Source: Halobellus inordinatus (GTDB lineage: Archaea > Halobacteriota > Halobacteria > Halobacteriales > Haloferacaceae). From it: a DNA stretch of 64,000 nt. A program made the position numbers and the translations under genes. The DNA lies in NCBI RefSeq assembly GCF_024464655.1, contig NZ_JANHAV010000006.1, positions 62,001-126,000 on the forward strand, read 5' to 3'. The notes beneath the pieces were generated by a model. It saw only the letters and a program-made list of their open reading frames with translations, made no database searches and was not told the origin of the DNA. Below, piece after piece: positions 17,734-26,151 of this stretch; within the stretch, counting starts at the first letter, position 1, and every line of letters starts with the position of its first letter.

Positions 17734-18744
17734 TCAGGATTCGATTTCTTCGACGGCGGGCCAGACCCGCCAGACGGCGACCGCGAGACTGCCGACCAGC
17801 CACACGAGCAGACCGACAGTGTTCAAAAGCGGGTCGCCCGCGTTCACTTCCGCGCCGCCGACGACACCGACCGCCGTCGAGAGAACTAGCCCGCGGAACG
17901 CGCTGTTCGGGCTCAGCGCCAGGAGTGCCGTGAGACCGCTTTCGGGAAGCACGCCGCTCGCGAGGCCGGCAACCAGCGCGGTGTCGATGCCGAGAACGAG
18001 CGCCAGCGCCAGCGCGGCGGCGAGTGCGAACGCCGTCCGGACGGTTCGCGCCGCGGCCGAGATCGCGATCGTCGCGGCGAGCACGACGAGCGTGAAGACG
18101 GCCGCGAGGACGACGAACCGAACGTAGCGGACGCCCGAGTCGGCCGCGGCGTTGATCGCCAGGAACGTCGGGATGTCCGCCGTGAGGAACGGGACGAACA
18201 GCCCCACGACGAACAGGGTTGCGACCACGACGCCGACGAGCGCGAGCGCGCGCCCCAGATAGACCCCGCCGACGTAGGAGACCCGGCGCACGTCGTACGT
18301 CCGGAGGACGTCCAACTCGCCGGTCTGGCGGTCTCCGAGGATCGATCGGTAGCCGAACGCGACTGCGAGCAGCGGGACGAGCACCTCGACGAACGTCAGC
18401 AGGTCGAGCGTCAGGGGGACGAACCCGCCGCCACCGCCCGTTCCGGCCCACGCGACGCCGACGACGCTCAGCGTGAACGCCGCCGAGAGCGCGAGCAGCG
18501 CCGGCGTCCGGGCGATTGTCCGGAGTTCGCGCGTCGCGACGACGAAGAGGTTCGTTCGGAGACGAGCGAACTCGCCCCGTTCGGCCGCCGCGCTCGCTTC
18601 GTCGCCCTCGCCGGTCGTCGCCTCGGTCTGTTCGTCCTCCACTGCGGCCTCGCTCGCAGACGCGTCGACCTGCCCGTTGCCCGCGGCCGTCGACCCGTCC
18701 GCCGACCGCGCGTCGGCGCTCTCGTCGGCGTCCGGCTCACTCAC
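17734..18744 (-). CDS. nosY: NosY-like ABC-2 permease
   Basis: Membrane permease of 336 residues for the NosDFY copper/sulfur-type ABC system. It has a Ser/Ala/Asp-rich N-terminal extension of about 70 residues. Six hydrophobic helices follow, beginning ALLALSAAFTLSVVGVAWAG, then DRQTGELDVLRTYDVRR, a typical NosY loop, and ending AVWRVWPAVEEIES. The start is a GTG at 18744 (VSEPDADES) that overlaps the end of the ATPase gene by 8 nt. The longer ATG-initiated frame overlaps nosF too far. Last gene of the nosLDFY operon. Confidence 0.85.
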   Translation of the reverse strand: MSEPDADESADARSADGSTAAGNGQVDASASEAAVEDEQTEATTGEGDEASAAAERGEFARLRTNLFVVATRELRTIARTPALLALSAAFTLSVVGVAWAGTGGGGGFVPLTLDLLTFVEVLVPLLAVAFGYRSILGDRQTGELDVLRTYDVRRVSYVGGVYLGRALALVGVVVATLFVVGLFVPFLTADIPTFLAINAAADSGVRYVRFVVLAAVFTLVVLAATIAISAAARTVRTAFALAAALALALVLGIDTALVAGLASGVLPESGLTALLALSPNSAFRGLVLSTAVGVVGGAEVNAGDPLLNTVGLLVWLVGSLAVAVWRVWPAVEEIES

Positions 18745-19519
18745 CGCCCGACACCTCCTGTGCGCTCTGTCCTTCGTCGATACCTGCTCTAACGGTCGAT
18801 TCGCCCGCCTGCGCGCGGACGATCCGGAGGAACGCCTCCGAGAGCGACGCCGCGTCGGTCTCCTCGAGGAGTTCCGTCGGCGACCCACTCGCGACGAAGC
18901 CGCCGTCGTCGAGAATGTAGACAGTTTCGGCGTGGGCCTCGACCGCCGGGAGTTCGTGCGACGCCACGACGACGGCGGTGCCCTCTGCGGCGAGTTCGCC
19001 GACGACCTCGAACAGTCGCTCGACCATCGCGGGGTCGAGGCCGCTCCCGGGTTCGTCGAGGATCAACACCGCGGGATCACCGAGCACGGCCTGTCCGAGC
19101 CCGAGTAATCGAGTCATTCCCCCCGAGAGCGATCCGACCGCGCGATCCGCGACGTCTCCGAGGCCGATCCGGTCGAGCGTCGCCGCGACGTCCTCGCCGT
19201 CGACGCCGTCGAGGAGTTCCGCGTAGAATTCGAGCGTGTCGCGCGCGCTGAATCCCTCGCGGAACGCGGGCTGCTGTGGGAGATAGCCGACGCTGCGTGC
19301 GCCGCCGGCGCGGCGCGGCACCGTGACCGAGCCGTCGGTGGGCGGACTGACGCCGGCGAGAATCTGCAGGAGCGTCGACTTCCCGGAGCCGTTCGGGCCG
19401 ACGAGGGCGACGACCTCGCCGCGCTCGACCGTCAGCGAGACGCCCGAGAGGACGTCGACGTCGCCGAACGACTGCTCGACGCCCGTCGACCGGAGCGCCG
19501 CGGGTCTGTCGTCGCTCAC
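18737..19519 (-). CDS. nosF: NosF-like ABC transporter ATPase
   Basis: ATP-binding subunit, 260 residues. Walker A is GPNGSGKST, the signature is SLSGGMTRLLGLGQA, Walker B is AVLILDEPGSGLD and the H-loop is VVVASHEL. It overlaps nosD by 4 nt (ATGA) and nosY by 8 nt, so the operon is tightly coupled. In denitrifiers NosDFY and NosL deliver copper and mature the Cu-S centre of nitrous oxide reductase. Confidence 0.88.
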   Translation of the reverse strand: MSDDRPAALRSTGVEQSFGDVDVLSGVSLTVERGEVVALVGPNGSGKSTLLQILAGVSPPTDGSVTVPRRAGGARSVGYLPQQPAFREGFSARDTLEFYAELLDGVDGEDVAATLDRIGLGDVADRAVGSLSGGMTRLLGLGQAVLGDPAVLILDEPGSGLDPAMVERLFEVVGELAAEGTAVVVASHELPAVEAHAETVYILDDGGFVASGSPTELLEETDAASLSEAFLRIVRAQAGESTVRAGIDEGQSAQEVSGGE

Positions 19520-21630
19520 GCTGTCGCCTCCTGGGCTGTCACGTCTCGATTCGATTCCACTTCGATCCGCCGTTCGTCGACTGGTCTCGTCATCATCGTC
19601 TCGTCGGTAGTCGCGCTGTCGTTCGTCGAACGTTCCTCCGCGAGGAACCCCTCGGTGTCGACCGCCCGCGCGGCGGCGATCACTTCGGGATGGAACGGCT
19701 CCGTCCGGGCGTGCGTGTCGACGACGCCGGACTGTCGGAGCCCCGAGACGGCGTCCTGGACGCGACGGAGCGTCGCGACCGCGGGCGACTGCGCCAACGC
19801 GGTCGCGCCCGAGACCGTCCCGATCCGGGAGTCGACCGACCCGGACGGGCGGTACGGCCGGTCGTAGATACCGTCGTCGTTCCCGTCGGGGATCGGCAGT
19901 GCGCCCCAGTGGTTGCCCACCCCGCTGTGTGACCAGGTACGGAGCGGTCCGATGGTGGACTCCACCGTCTGTTCGTTGTCGACGAAGTCGTTTCTGAGCA
20001 CCCAGTTCGACGGGAGGATGTCGCTCGCGCGCACGCCGATCTCGTTGCCGATGACCACGTTCTCGGCGAACGTGTTGCGGTCGCCGGCGACCTGGAGCCC
20101 GCGCTCGTTGTCGACGACGACGTTTCGCGCGTAGTAGGAGTCGCCGCCGGCAGGGACGATGCCGTACGTGCTCTGACGGACGTCGTTGCCCACGATGATG
20201 TTGTCCGTCGGGCGAGTCATCACGATGACGCCGGCCTGCGCGTTCCGGACCGTGTTGTTCGCCACCAGCGACTCGGAGGTGTACATCTCGTGGACGCCGT
20301 AGCGACCGGGATCGGCGCGGTTGTCCCGGACGACGCTCCCGTCCGCGCGGTGGGTGTAGACGCCGTCACGGCCGTCGATAAACACCGAGTCCTGGACGAC
20401 GCTCCGCGCGCCGATGAGCACGACGCCCATAAAGCCCTCGCGGGCCGTCGCAGCGCCGCGAACCGTCAGGTTCGTCAGCGCGGAGTCGGGGCTCTCCCGG
20501 ACGATGACACCGCTCGCGGAGGTGTCGATTTCGACGTTCGCGACCGAGGCGCCGGCTGCCCCGTCGAGGACGATCGCCGCGTCGCCGTAGCCGTACGCCA
20601 ACTGCACTGTCGTATCCCAGTCGACCGAGCCGTTCCGGAAGTCGCGGCCGCGGCTCCCGACGTCGCCGACGCCGGTGACGCGCAGGTCGCGGACGGCCGA
20701 GCCGTCGCCCTTCAGAAAGACGACGCTGCGGTTTCCGTCACCGTTGATGACCGTCTCGGGTCCCGCGCCCGCGAGCGTGATGGACTTGTTCACGACCACG
20801 TCGTCGACATCGTACGTTCCCGGCGGGAGGTAGACGGTCGTGTTCGGCGGTGCAGCGGCGATGGCGTCGGCGATCGTCGCTGCGGTAGCGACGTCGCCTG
20901 TGGCCGAGGCGTCTATCGCAGAGCCGTCCGTGGCGGAGCTATCCGCGTCGACGACGACGCTCCGCGGTCGGTCGCGGCGCTCGGCGGTCTCTGTGACGGT
21001 CTCGTTCGCCCACTCGTGTCGGGCGTCGATCGACGCCTCGAACCGATCGAGCCGGGACGGCAGCGGGTCGCCGACGCGGGATTGGAGGGCCGCCCAGTCG
21101 ACGACGTCGCCGCCGTACTGCTCGGCGAACTGCTCGGCGTCGCTGCGCTCGGAGAACGGCAGTATCACCGATCCGGACGGGATCGCCGCCTCGCTCCCGA
21201 CGACGAAGTACGCAGATTCGGCGGGCGTCCAGCCCACGGCGCGGCCGCGCTCGGGAACGACGTACCCCTCCTCGGTCAGATTGGGTGTGATGTCCGAGAA
21301 GTCCGAGACGTAGACCGCGAGCGGATCTCCGAACTGCCGCTGGGCGCTCGCGTCGCCGAGTTCGCTGACGACGGTCTCGACGCCGACGTAGCCGACGACG
21401 TAGCGGTAGCCCGAGTAGAACACCTGCGCTCGCGGGAGAGCGAACCCCTCCGCCTCAGCGCGGCGTGTGTCGACGCCCGTCCCGCCCATACTCACGGTGT
21501 CGTCGAAGTCGACCGGGCGGAGCGTTTCGCCGCTCGCCGGCGTCAGGGCGAACGAGAGACTCGCGAGGACGAGAGTGAGGGTCACGGCGGCCGTCACCCA
21601 CTTCGTCCCCGTCGACGACAGGATCGCCAT
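19516..21630 (-). CDS. nosD: NosD-like parallel beta-helix protein
   Basis: Exported 704-residue protein with an N-terminal signal segment (TAAVTLTLVLASLSFALTPASG). A soluble lead domain follows, including a second NosL-like stretch (VILPFSERSDAEQFAEQYGGDVV). From about residue 220 it forms a carbohydrate-binding/CASH beta-helix with repeats such as TVYLPPGTYDVDDVVV and ADGSVVRDNRADPGRYGVHEMYTSESL. The Tyr/Met-rich turn NHWGALPIPDGNDDGIYDRPY is typical of NosD. The ATG at 21630 forms a TGATG junction with nosL; a GTG three bases earlier is the alternative. Confidence 0.88.
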   Translation of the reverse strand: MAILSSTGTKWVTAAVTLTLVLASLSFALTPASGETLRPVDFDDTVSMGGTGVDTRRAEAEGFALPRAQVFYSGYRYVVGYVGVETVVSELGDASAQRQFGDPLAVYVSDFSDITPNLTEEGYVVPERGRAVGWTPAESAYFVVGSEAAIPSGSVILPFSERSDAEQFAEQYGGDVVDWAALQSRVGDPLPSRLDRFEASIDARHEWANETVTETAERRDRPRSVVVDADSSATDGSAIDASATGDVATAATIADAIAAAPPNTTVYLPPGTYDVDDVVVNKSITLAGAGPETVINGDGNRSVVFLKGDGSAVRDLRVTGVGDVGSRGRDFRNGSVDWDTTVQLAYGYGDAAIVLDGAAGASVANVEIDTSASGVIVRESPDSALTNLTVRGAATAREGFMGVVLIGARSVVQDSVFIDGRDGVYTHRADGSVVRDNRADPGRYGVHEMYTSESLVANNTVRNAQAGVIVMTRPTDNIIVGNDVRQSTYGIVPAGGDSYYARNVVVDNERGLQVAGDRNTFAENVVIGNEIGVRASDILPSNWVLRNDFVDNEQTVESTIGPLRTWSHSGVGNHWGALPIPDGNDDGIYDRPYRPSGSVDSRIGTVSGATALAQSPAVATLRRVQDAVSGLRQSGVVDTHARTEPFHPEVIAAARAVDTEGFLAEERSTNDSATTDETMMTRPVDERRIEVESNRDVTAQEATA

Positions 21631-22247
21631 CACATTCCGAGGCCGGCGACGACTTCGGGGGTGACTCCGTCGTGGGTCGTGAGCGACCCGCCGTGCTCGG
21701 ACTGGAACGACTCGGCGTCCTCCCGGTTCGAGAAGGCGATCAGGTCACGGCCCATCGTTCCTTTCACCTCGGAGTCGACGACGTAGGTCACGTCGGTCGC
21801 CGAGACGAACGTCGACGCCTCGAAATGTCGCGTGATGAGGATGTCGCCGCCGTCCTCGTAGGTCTCGTAGTCCACCGACGAGTAGTCGGTGACGTAGAAC
21901 GCGACGTCCTCCCAGCCGCTGTCGTCCTTCTCGAACTCGTACTGGTAGGCCTCCCAGGTACTGTCGAAACGGGCTGGATTCTCGTGCCCGTTCGGCTGTT
22001 GGTCCTTGTAGAAGATCTCGGCAGACGGCCCCGGATGTTGGCGGATCACCATCCCACAGACCTCACAGGTCGCAGTCTCGGGGATCGTGACCGCAGCCGG
22101 CGGCTCTGTGTTCCCGCCACCGCCGCCACCGAGACAGCCGGTCAACGAGACGGTCGCGGCCCCCGCACTCGCGAGCAGGAGGCGGCGGCGCCCGACCGAC
22201 GTCGCGTCGGCCTGCTCGTCGACTCCCGAGGGTTGCTCCTCACACAT
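21630..22247 (-). CDS. nosL: NosL-like copper chaperone lipoprotein
   Basis: A 205-residue lipoprotein with a Tat-like signal (GRRRLLLASAGAATVSLTGC, lipobox cysteine after LTG). The NosL Cu(I) motif CEVCGMVI and the methionine/histidine-containing C-terminal half (GTMGRDLIAFSNREDAESFQSEHGG) are present. First gene of the nosLDFY operon. No NosZ and no clear NarO-type half-sites were found in the 171-nt promoter region shared with acs. Confidence 0.88.
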   Translation of the reverse strand: MCEEQPSGVDEQADATSVGRRRLLLASAGAATVSLTGCLGGGGGGNTEPPAAVTIPETATCEVCGMVIRQHPGPSAEIFYKDQQPNGHENPARFDSTWEAYQYEFEKDDSGWEDVAFYVTDYSSVDYETYEDGGDILITRHFEASTFVSATDVTYVVDSEVKGTMGRDLIAFSNREDAESFQSEHGGSLTTHDGVTPEVVAGLGM

Positions 22248-22382
22248 AGACCAAGCTACGCGACCGCGTGATAAAAGACTCTGGGCGATTCCAGGCTTTT
22301 GAGAGCAGATAGGAAGTGGCTACTGTCCGAGAAACATCGCCGCAGTAGTTCGGTTTCGGCGCCTCGCGGATCGGGTCGCACA

Positions 22383-22392
22383 GATTTATCAC
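22383..22392 (+). promoter_or_regulatory. TATA box of acs
   Basis: The sequence gatttatcac is centred about 30 nt before the ATG at 22419. That spacing predicts a leaderless or nearly leaderless acs mRNA. Sequence evidence only. Confidence 0.5.
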
Positions 22393-22418
22393 CCGGTATT
22401 CGAAAACTGTGAGTGAAT

Positions 22419-24404
22419 ATGACTGACAACGGCGACGGAGACGGGGACCTCGAAGCGCGACTGGTCGAACAGGAGAGCTTCGAGCCCACAGAAGAGTTCG
22501 TATCGCAGGCGAACGTCTCGGATCCGAGCATCTACGAGGAGTTCGAGGAGAACTGGCCGCACAGTTGGCGTCGCGCGGCCGACCTCCTCGACTGGGACCG
22601 AGAGTACAGTGAGATCCTCGACGACTCGAACGAACCCTTCTACGAGTGGTTCCCGGACGGCACGCTGAACGCCTCGTACAACTGCGTCGACCGGCACGTC
22701 GAGAACGGCGACAAGAACCGCGTCGCCATCAAGTGGGAAGGCGAACACGGCGACACGCGAACCTACACCTATCAGGACCTCTACCGCGAAGTCAACGAGT
22801 TCGCCGCGTCCCTCCGCGACCTCGGCGTCGAGGAAGACGACGTCGTCACCCTCTATATGCCGATGGTGCCGGAACTGCCGATCGCGATGCTGGCGTGTGC
22901 GCGGATCGGCGCGCCGCACTCGGTCGTCTTCGCCGGCTTCTCGGCGGACGCGCTCGCGACCCGGATGAACTCCGCGGACTCTCGCTATCTCGTCACCTGC
23001 GACGGCTACTACCGCCGCGGCGACGCCCTCGATCACCTCCAGAAGGCCAACGAGGGCTTAGCGGGCGTCGACCACGGGGTCGACGCGACGGTCGTCGTCG
23101 ACCGCCTCGGCGACGACGGCTTCGACCACGACCTGAAGGGCAACCAATACGCCTGGGAGGACCTGATGGCCGACCACCAGGGCGACCGCGTCGACCCTGT
23201 CGAGCGGAGCGCCGAGGATATGTTATTCCTGATGTACACGTCGGGAACGACGGGCCAGCCGAAGGGCGTGAAACACACGACCGGCGGCTATCTCGCCTAC
23301 ACGGCGTGGACCTCCCACGCCGTCCTCGACCTCGAACCCGAGGACACCTACTGGTGTTCGGCAGATATCGGCTGGATCACGGGCCACTCCTACATCGTCT
23401 ACGGTCCGCTCGCGCTCGGGACGACGACCGTGATGTACGAGGGAACGCCGGACTTCCCCGAGCGCGACCGCCTCTGGGAGATCATCGAGAAGTACGCCGT
23501 CGACGTGTTCTACACCGCGCCGACGGCGATTCGCGCGTTTATGAAGTGGGGCTCGCAGTTCCCCGAGCAACACGACCTCTCCAGTCTGCGTCTCCTGGGG
23601 ACGGTCGGCGAGCCGATCAACCCCCGCGCCTGGAAGTGGTACTACCAGCACATCGGCAACGAGGAGTGCCCGATTGTCGACACCTGGTGGCAGACAGAGA
23701 CCGGCGGGATGATGGTCACGACCCTGCCGGGCGTCTGTACGATGAAACCGGGCTCTGCGGGGCCGCCGCTGCCGGGCATCGACGCACGCGTCGTCGACAC
23801 CAACGGCGACGAGGTCGAGTCCGGCCGCGCGGGCTATCTCACCGTCGACAAGCCGTGGCCCGGAATGCTTCGGACGCTGTACAACAACGACGAGCGGTTC
23901 ATCGAGGAGTACTGGGAGGAGTACTCCGACGCCGACGCCGACGAGTGGGTGTACTTCCCGGAGGACGGTGCGAAGATCGACGAGGACGGCTACATCACGA
24001 TCCTCGGCCGCGTCGACGACGTGATCAACGTCTCCGGGCACCGACTCGGAACGATGGAGATCGAATCCGCCATCGTCGGCGTCGAGGGCGTCGCCGAGGC
24101 CGCGGTCGTCGGCGGCGAACACGAGGTGAAAGGCGAGGCCGTCTACGCGTACGTGATCCTCGAAGACGGTTACGACGGCGACGACGAGATGCGCGAGCGC
24201 ATCGTCGCGGGCGTCGAAGACGCCATCGGACCGATCGCGCGCCCCCAGCAGGTGGTCTTCACGCCGGAACTCCCGAAGACCCGCTCGGGGAAGATTATGC
24301 GTCGCCTGCTCGAAGAGATCGCGAACGAGGAGGAACTCGGCGATACGACGACGCTCCGCAACCCGGAGATCGTCAAAGAGATCCAGGACAAAGTCGAGCG
24401 ATAA
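22419..24404 (+). CDS. acs: Acetyl-CoA synthetase (AMP-forming)
   Basis: Activates acetate to acetyl-CoA via acetyl-AMP; 661 residues, the usual length. Motifs are the AMP-binding P-loop YTSGTTGQPKGVKHT, DTWWQTETGG (A5), DVINVSGHRLGTMEIESA (A8 hinge) and the A10 lysine in PKTRSGKIMRRLL, the site that is acetylated for control in other species. A GTG six bases upstream is in frame, but the ATG (MTDNGDGDGDLEARL) fits the TATA spacing better. It is divergent from nosL. Confidence 0.95.
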   Translation: MTDNGDGDGDLEARLVEQESFEPTEEFVSQANVSDPSIYEEFEENWPHSWRRAADLLDWDREYSEILDDSNEPFYEWFPDGTLNASYNCVDRHVENGDKNRVAIKWEGEHGDTRTYTYQDLYREVNEFAASLRDLGVEEDDVVTLYMPMVPELPIAMLACARIGAPHSVVFAGFSADALATRMNSADSRYLVTCDGYYRRGDALDHLQKANEGLAGVDHGVDATVVVDRLGDDGFDHDLKGNQYAWEDLMADHQGDRVDPVERSAEDMLFLMYTSGTTGQPKGVKHTTGGYLAYTAWTSHAVLDLEPEDTYWCSADIGWITGHSYIVYGPLALGTTTVMYEGTPDFPERDRLWEIIEKYAVDVFYTAPTAIRAFMKWGSQFPEQHDLSSLRLLGTVGEPINPRAWKWYYQHIGNEECPIVDTWWQTETGGMMVTTLPGVCTMKPGSAGPPLPGIDARVVDTNGDEVESGRAGYLTVDKPWPGMLRTLYNNDERFIEEYWEEYSDADADEWVYFPEDGAKIDEDGYITILGRVDDVINVSGHRLGTMEIESAIVGVEGVAEAAVVGGEHEVKGEAVYAYVILEDGYDGDDEMRERIVAGVEDAIGPIARPQQVVFTPELPKTRSGKIMRRLLEEIANEEELGDTTTLRNPEIVKEIQDKVER

Positions 24405-24715
24405 ACGGCGCAAAGCGCCCCGCGACCTGATTCCTCTCTCGGATGCGGCCGAGTCGCGGATCGGCGTAGACGCCGTCAGAGTGCAGATAGCGGCGCGAGC
24501 GTTTTCCTGGTATGTTCAGCATATCCTACCGCGAGCCTCACTTCGCTCTGCTTATAGGGGTTATCGTAAGTCTCCATAGATTTCTCGCCGAACGGTACGG
24601 CGAGAATCTCCGAACAGTTACGATAATCCCTATTAGTGAGACCGGTTTTTGCGCGGTGGATTCCCGCAGCGGAGCGAAACGCCGTGGGGAAACCTCACCG
24701 TCGAAAAAGGTGGAG
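24405..24715. other. Convergent intergenic region
   Basis: 311 nt between the ends of acs and the acetyltransferase gene. It contains palindromic element B2 and otherwise short GC-rich sequence without a plausible gene. Confidence 0.6.
24555..24632. repeat. Palindromic element family B, copy B2
   Basis: 78 bp with TA ends and arms identical to B1 (TAGGGGTTATCGTAAG and the matching right arm). Differences from B1 are confined to the loop and the inner stem region, for example an ATAGATTT segment in place of AGAGATGT and AACGGTA in the central loop. The inner CTCGCCG/CGGCGAG hairpin is kept. Both B copies also share the preceding tetramer ctta, which may be part of a longer target or element end. 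Confidence 0.88.
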
Positions 24716-25471
24716 TTACAGATACGCGGCGTCCCAGCGGACGGGCTTTCGGCGGTTTCCGCACTCGTTACACTCTAAGCGCTCCATCGTGTCGATCGCG
24801 ACGTCGAAGCTCTCGTCGGCCCCGCACATCCACCCGTAGCGCTCGGTCTGTGCGCCGTCGAGGTAGACGGCGAAGAAGGGCGACTCGGAGCCGCGTACCG
24901 ACTCGTCGTAGGCGACGTGGACGGTCCGGTCGTCGACCTGCTTTTCGACGAGGCCGCTCGGCGCGGGTTCCTCCTCGTCGAGGAACGTCGTGAAGACCCG
25001 CTCGGTGAACGACTCGCCGTGGATGTCTACGGTCCGCTCGCCGACCTCGGTGAAGCCCTGTTCGTCGTAGAAGGAGACGCCCTCCCGATTCTCGGTGAGG
25101 ACGCGGCCTTCGAGTCGGTCGACGCCGGCGTCGACGAGTTCCTGTTCGAGACGCGCCAGGAGTTGTGAGCCGATGCCCTCACCGCGGTGGTCCGGGACGA
25201 CGTGGAGCCAGTCCAGGTAGCCGACGGTCTCGCGACCGTCCGAAATCTCGCTCTGGGCGAACCCGACGACAGTGCCGTTGTCGAGCGCGAGGACGAACAC
25301 CTCGGTGTCGTCGGTCAGCGACTCTCGCAGTCGCTCGGGGCTGTACCACTCGTCGACGGCAGCCGTGATCGTTTCCTCGTCGATCGCGTGCCCGTAAGAG
25401 GCGGTCAGCGATTCCGTTGCGACCCGTCGGATGTCGTCGACGTCTTCCGTCGTTGCGTCACGGACGTCCAT
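24716..25471 (-). CDS. GNAT acetyltransferase with C-terminal zinc ribbon
   Basis: 251 residues. The N-terminal GNAT domain (about 1-165) has the acetyl-CoA loop VVPDHRGEGIGSQLLARLEQEL and FYDEQGFTEVGE near its end. A second region contains TVHVAYDESVRG. A C-terminal CxxC pair in MCGADESF and CNECGNRRKPVRW gives a probable zinc ribbon. The fusion suggests a nucleic-acid or protein target rather than a small molecule, but this is inference. The start at MDVRDATTEDVDDIRRVA is standard for the family. Confidence 0.85.
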   Translation of the reverse strand: MDVRDATTEDVDDIRRVATESLTASYGHAIDEETITAAVDEWYSPERLRESLTDDTEVFVLALDNGTVVGFAQSEISDGRETVGYLDWLHVVPDHRGEGIGSQLLARLEQELVDAGVDRLEGRVLTENREGVSFYDEQGFTEVGERTVDIHGESFTERVFTTFLDEEEPAPSGLVEKQVDDRTVHVAYDESVRGSESPFFAVYLDGAQTERYGWMCGADESFDVAIDTMERLECNECGNRRKPVRWDAAYL

Positions 25472-25587
25472 ACCCCTTATTCGTCGTCCCCCTACTTGAC
25501 CTTCGGGGGCCACATATACTGGCCGGTGTATATAATCGGGGGTTCGATGTGACCACCGAACGCACGCATGACTCTGCGCTACGGCAG

Positions 25588-25598
25588 AAATATAAGTA
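25588..25598 (+). promoter_or_regulatory. TATA box of the DSPY-repeat gene
   Basis: The sequence aaatataagta lies about 28 nt before the ATG at 25621, the spacing expected for a leaderless haloarchaeal transcript. It supports the ATG at 25621 over the longer in-frame opening. Confidence 0.5.
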
Positions 25599-25620
25599 CA
25601 ATGCTGTCACTCTAGTTATT

Positions 25621-26034
25621 ATGGATACAGACGGGCGCGACGAGGATGGGAGCGCCGAACCCGACGGCGGAAGCAGCGGCGCGGACGAGCAAGTCAACTT
25701 CGCTGTGAACATCGAGGGCGGAGAGACCGTCATCACGATGCGCGGCGACCGCGACACCGCCGTCGTCGTCCGATCGGCGTCGGGCGAACGGATCTACCTG
25801 CCGCCGGAGGACTTCGAGCGCGACGCGGTCCGACGCGATGGCAGTCCCTACCAGTCCGCACAGGACGACAGTCCGTACCGGGGGACGCGAGACAGCCCGT
25901 ATCAGGGAATCCAGAGCGACAGTCCGTATCAGGTCGCCAGACAGAGCCTGCCGAGCGAGGGCCTCGTTCCGACTGCGGAGGGATACCGCATCCGACATCC
26001 CGAGCCCGTGACAGACGTACGGCTCCTTCGGTAG
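25621..26034 (+). CDS. Acidic protein with DSPY repeats
   Basis: Unrecognised 137-residue protein. The N-terminal 40 residues are acidic and glycine-rich. A central beta-type segment follows (QVNFAVNIEGGETVITMRGDRDTAVVVRSASGERIYLPPEDF). Four short repeats run from about residue 77: GSPYQSAQ, DSPYRGTR, DSPYQGIQS and DSPYQVARQ. The C-terminus ends GYRIRHPEPVTDVRLLR. There is no signal peptide or membrane helix. The repeats could be a binding or phosphorylation array (Ser-Pro-Tyr). The start is supported by the TATA box. Confidence 0.75.
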   Translation: MDTDGRDEDGSAEPDGGSSGADEQVNFAVNIEGGETVITMRGDRDTAVVVRSASGERIYLPPEDFERDAVRRDGSPYQSAQDDSPYRGTRDSPYQGIQSDSPYQVARQSLPSEGLVPTAEGYRIRHPEPVTDVRLLR

Positions 26035-26071
26035 GACCGCAAAAACAGCACCGGCGCCTCCGATTGTCTCA

Positions 26072-26151
26072 TAATGATTACTCTCGTCTCTTACCGCCGA
26101 CCATCGCCACCGGGAGTAGCGCTCGGCGGTCAACAGTGAGAGTAATCACTA
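26072..26151. repeat. Palindromic element family D
   Basis: 80 bp with TA ends. The terminal arms are TAATGATTACTCTC and GAGAGTAATCACTA (one mismatch). The inner hairpin is ACCGCCGA/TCGGCGGT. GTCTC lies directly after the left arm and ACAGT before the right arm, as in families B and C. The right end abuts the TGA stop codon (26152-26154, minus strand) of the glycosyltransferase gene. Convergent location. Only one copy is seen in the window. Confidence 0.8.
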
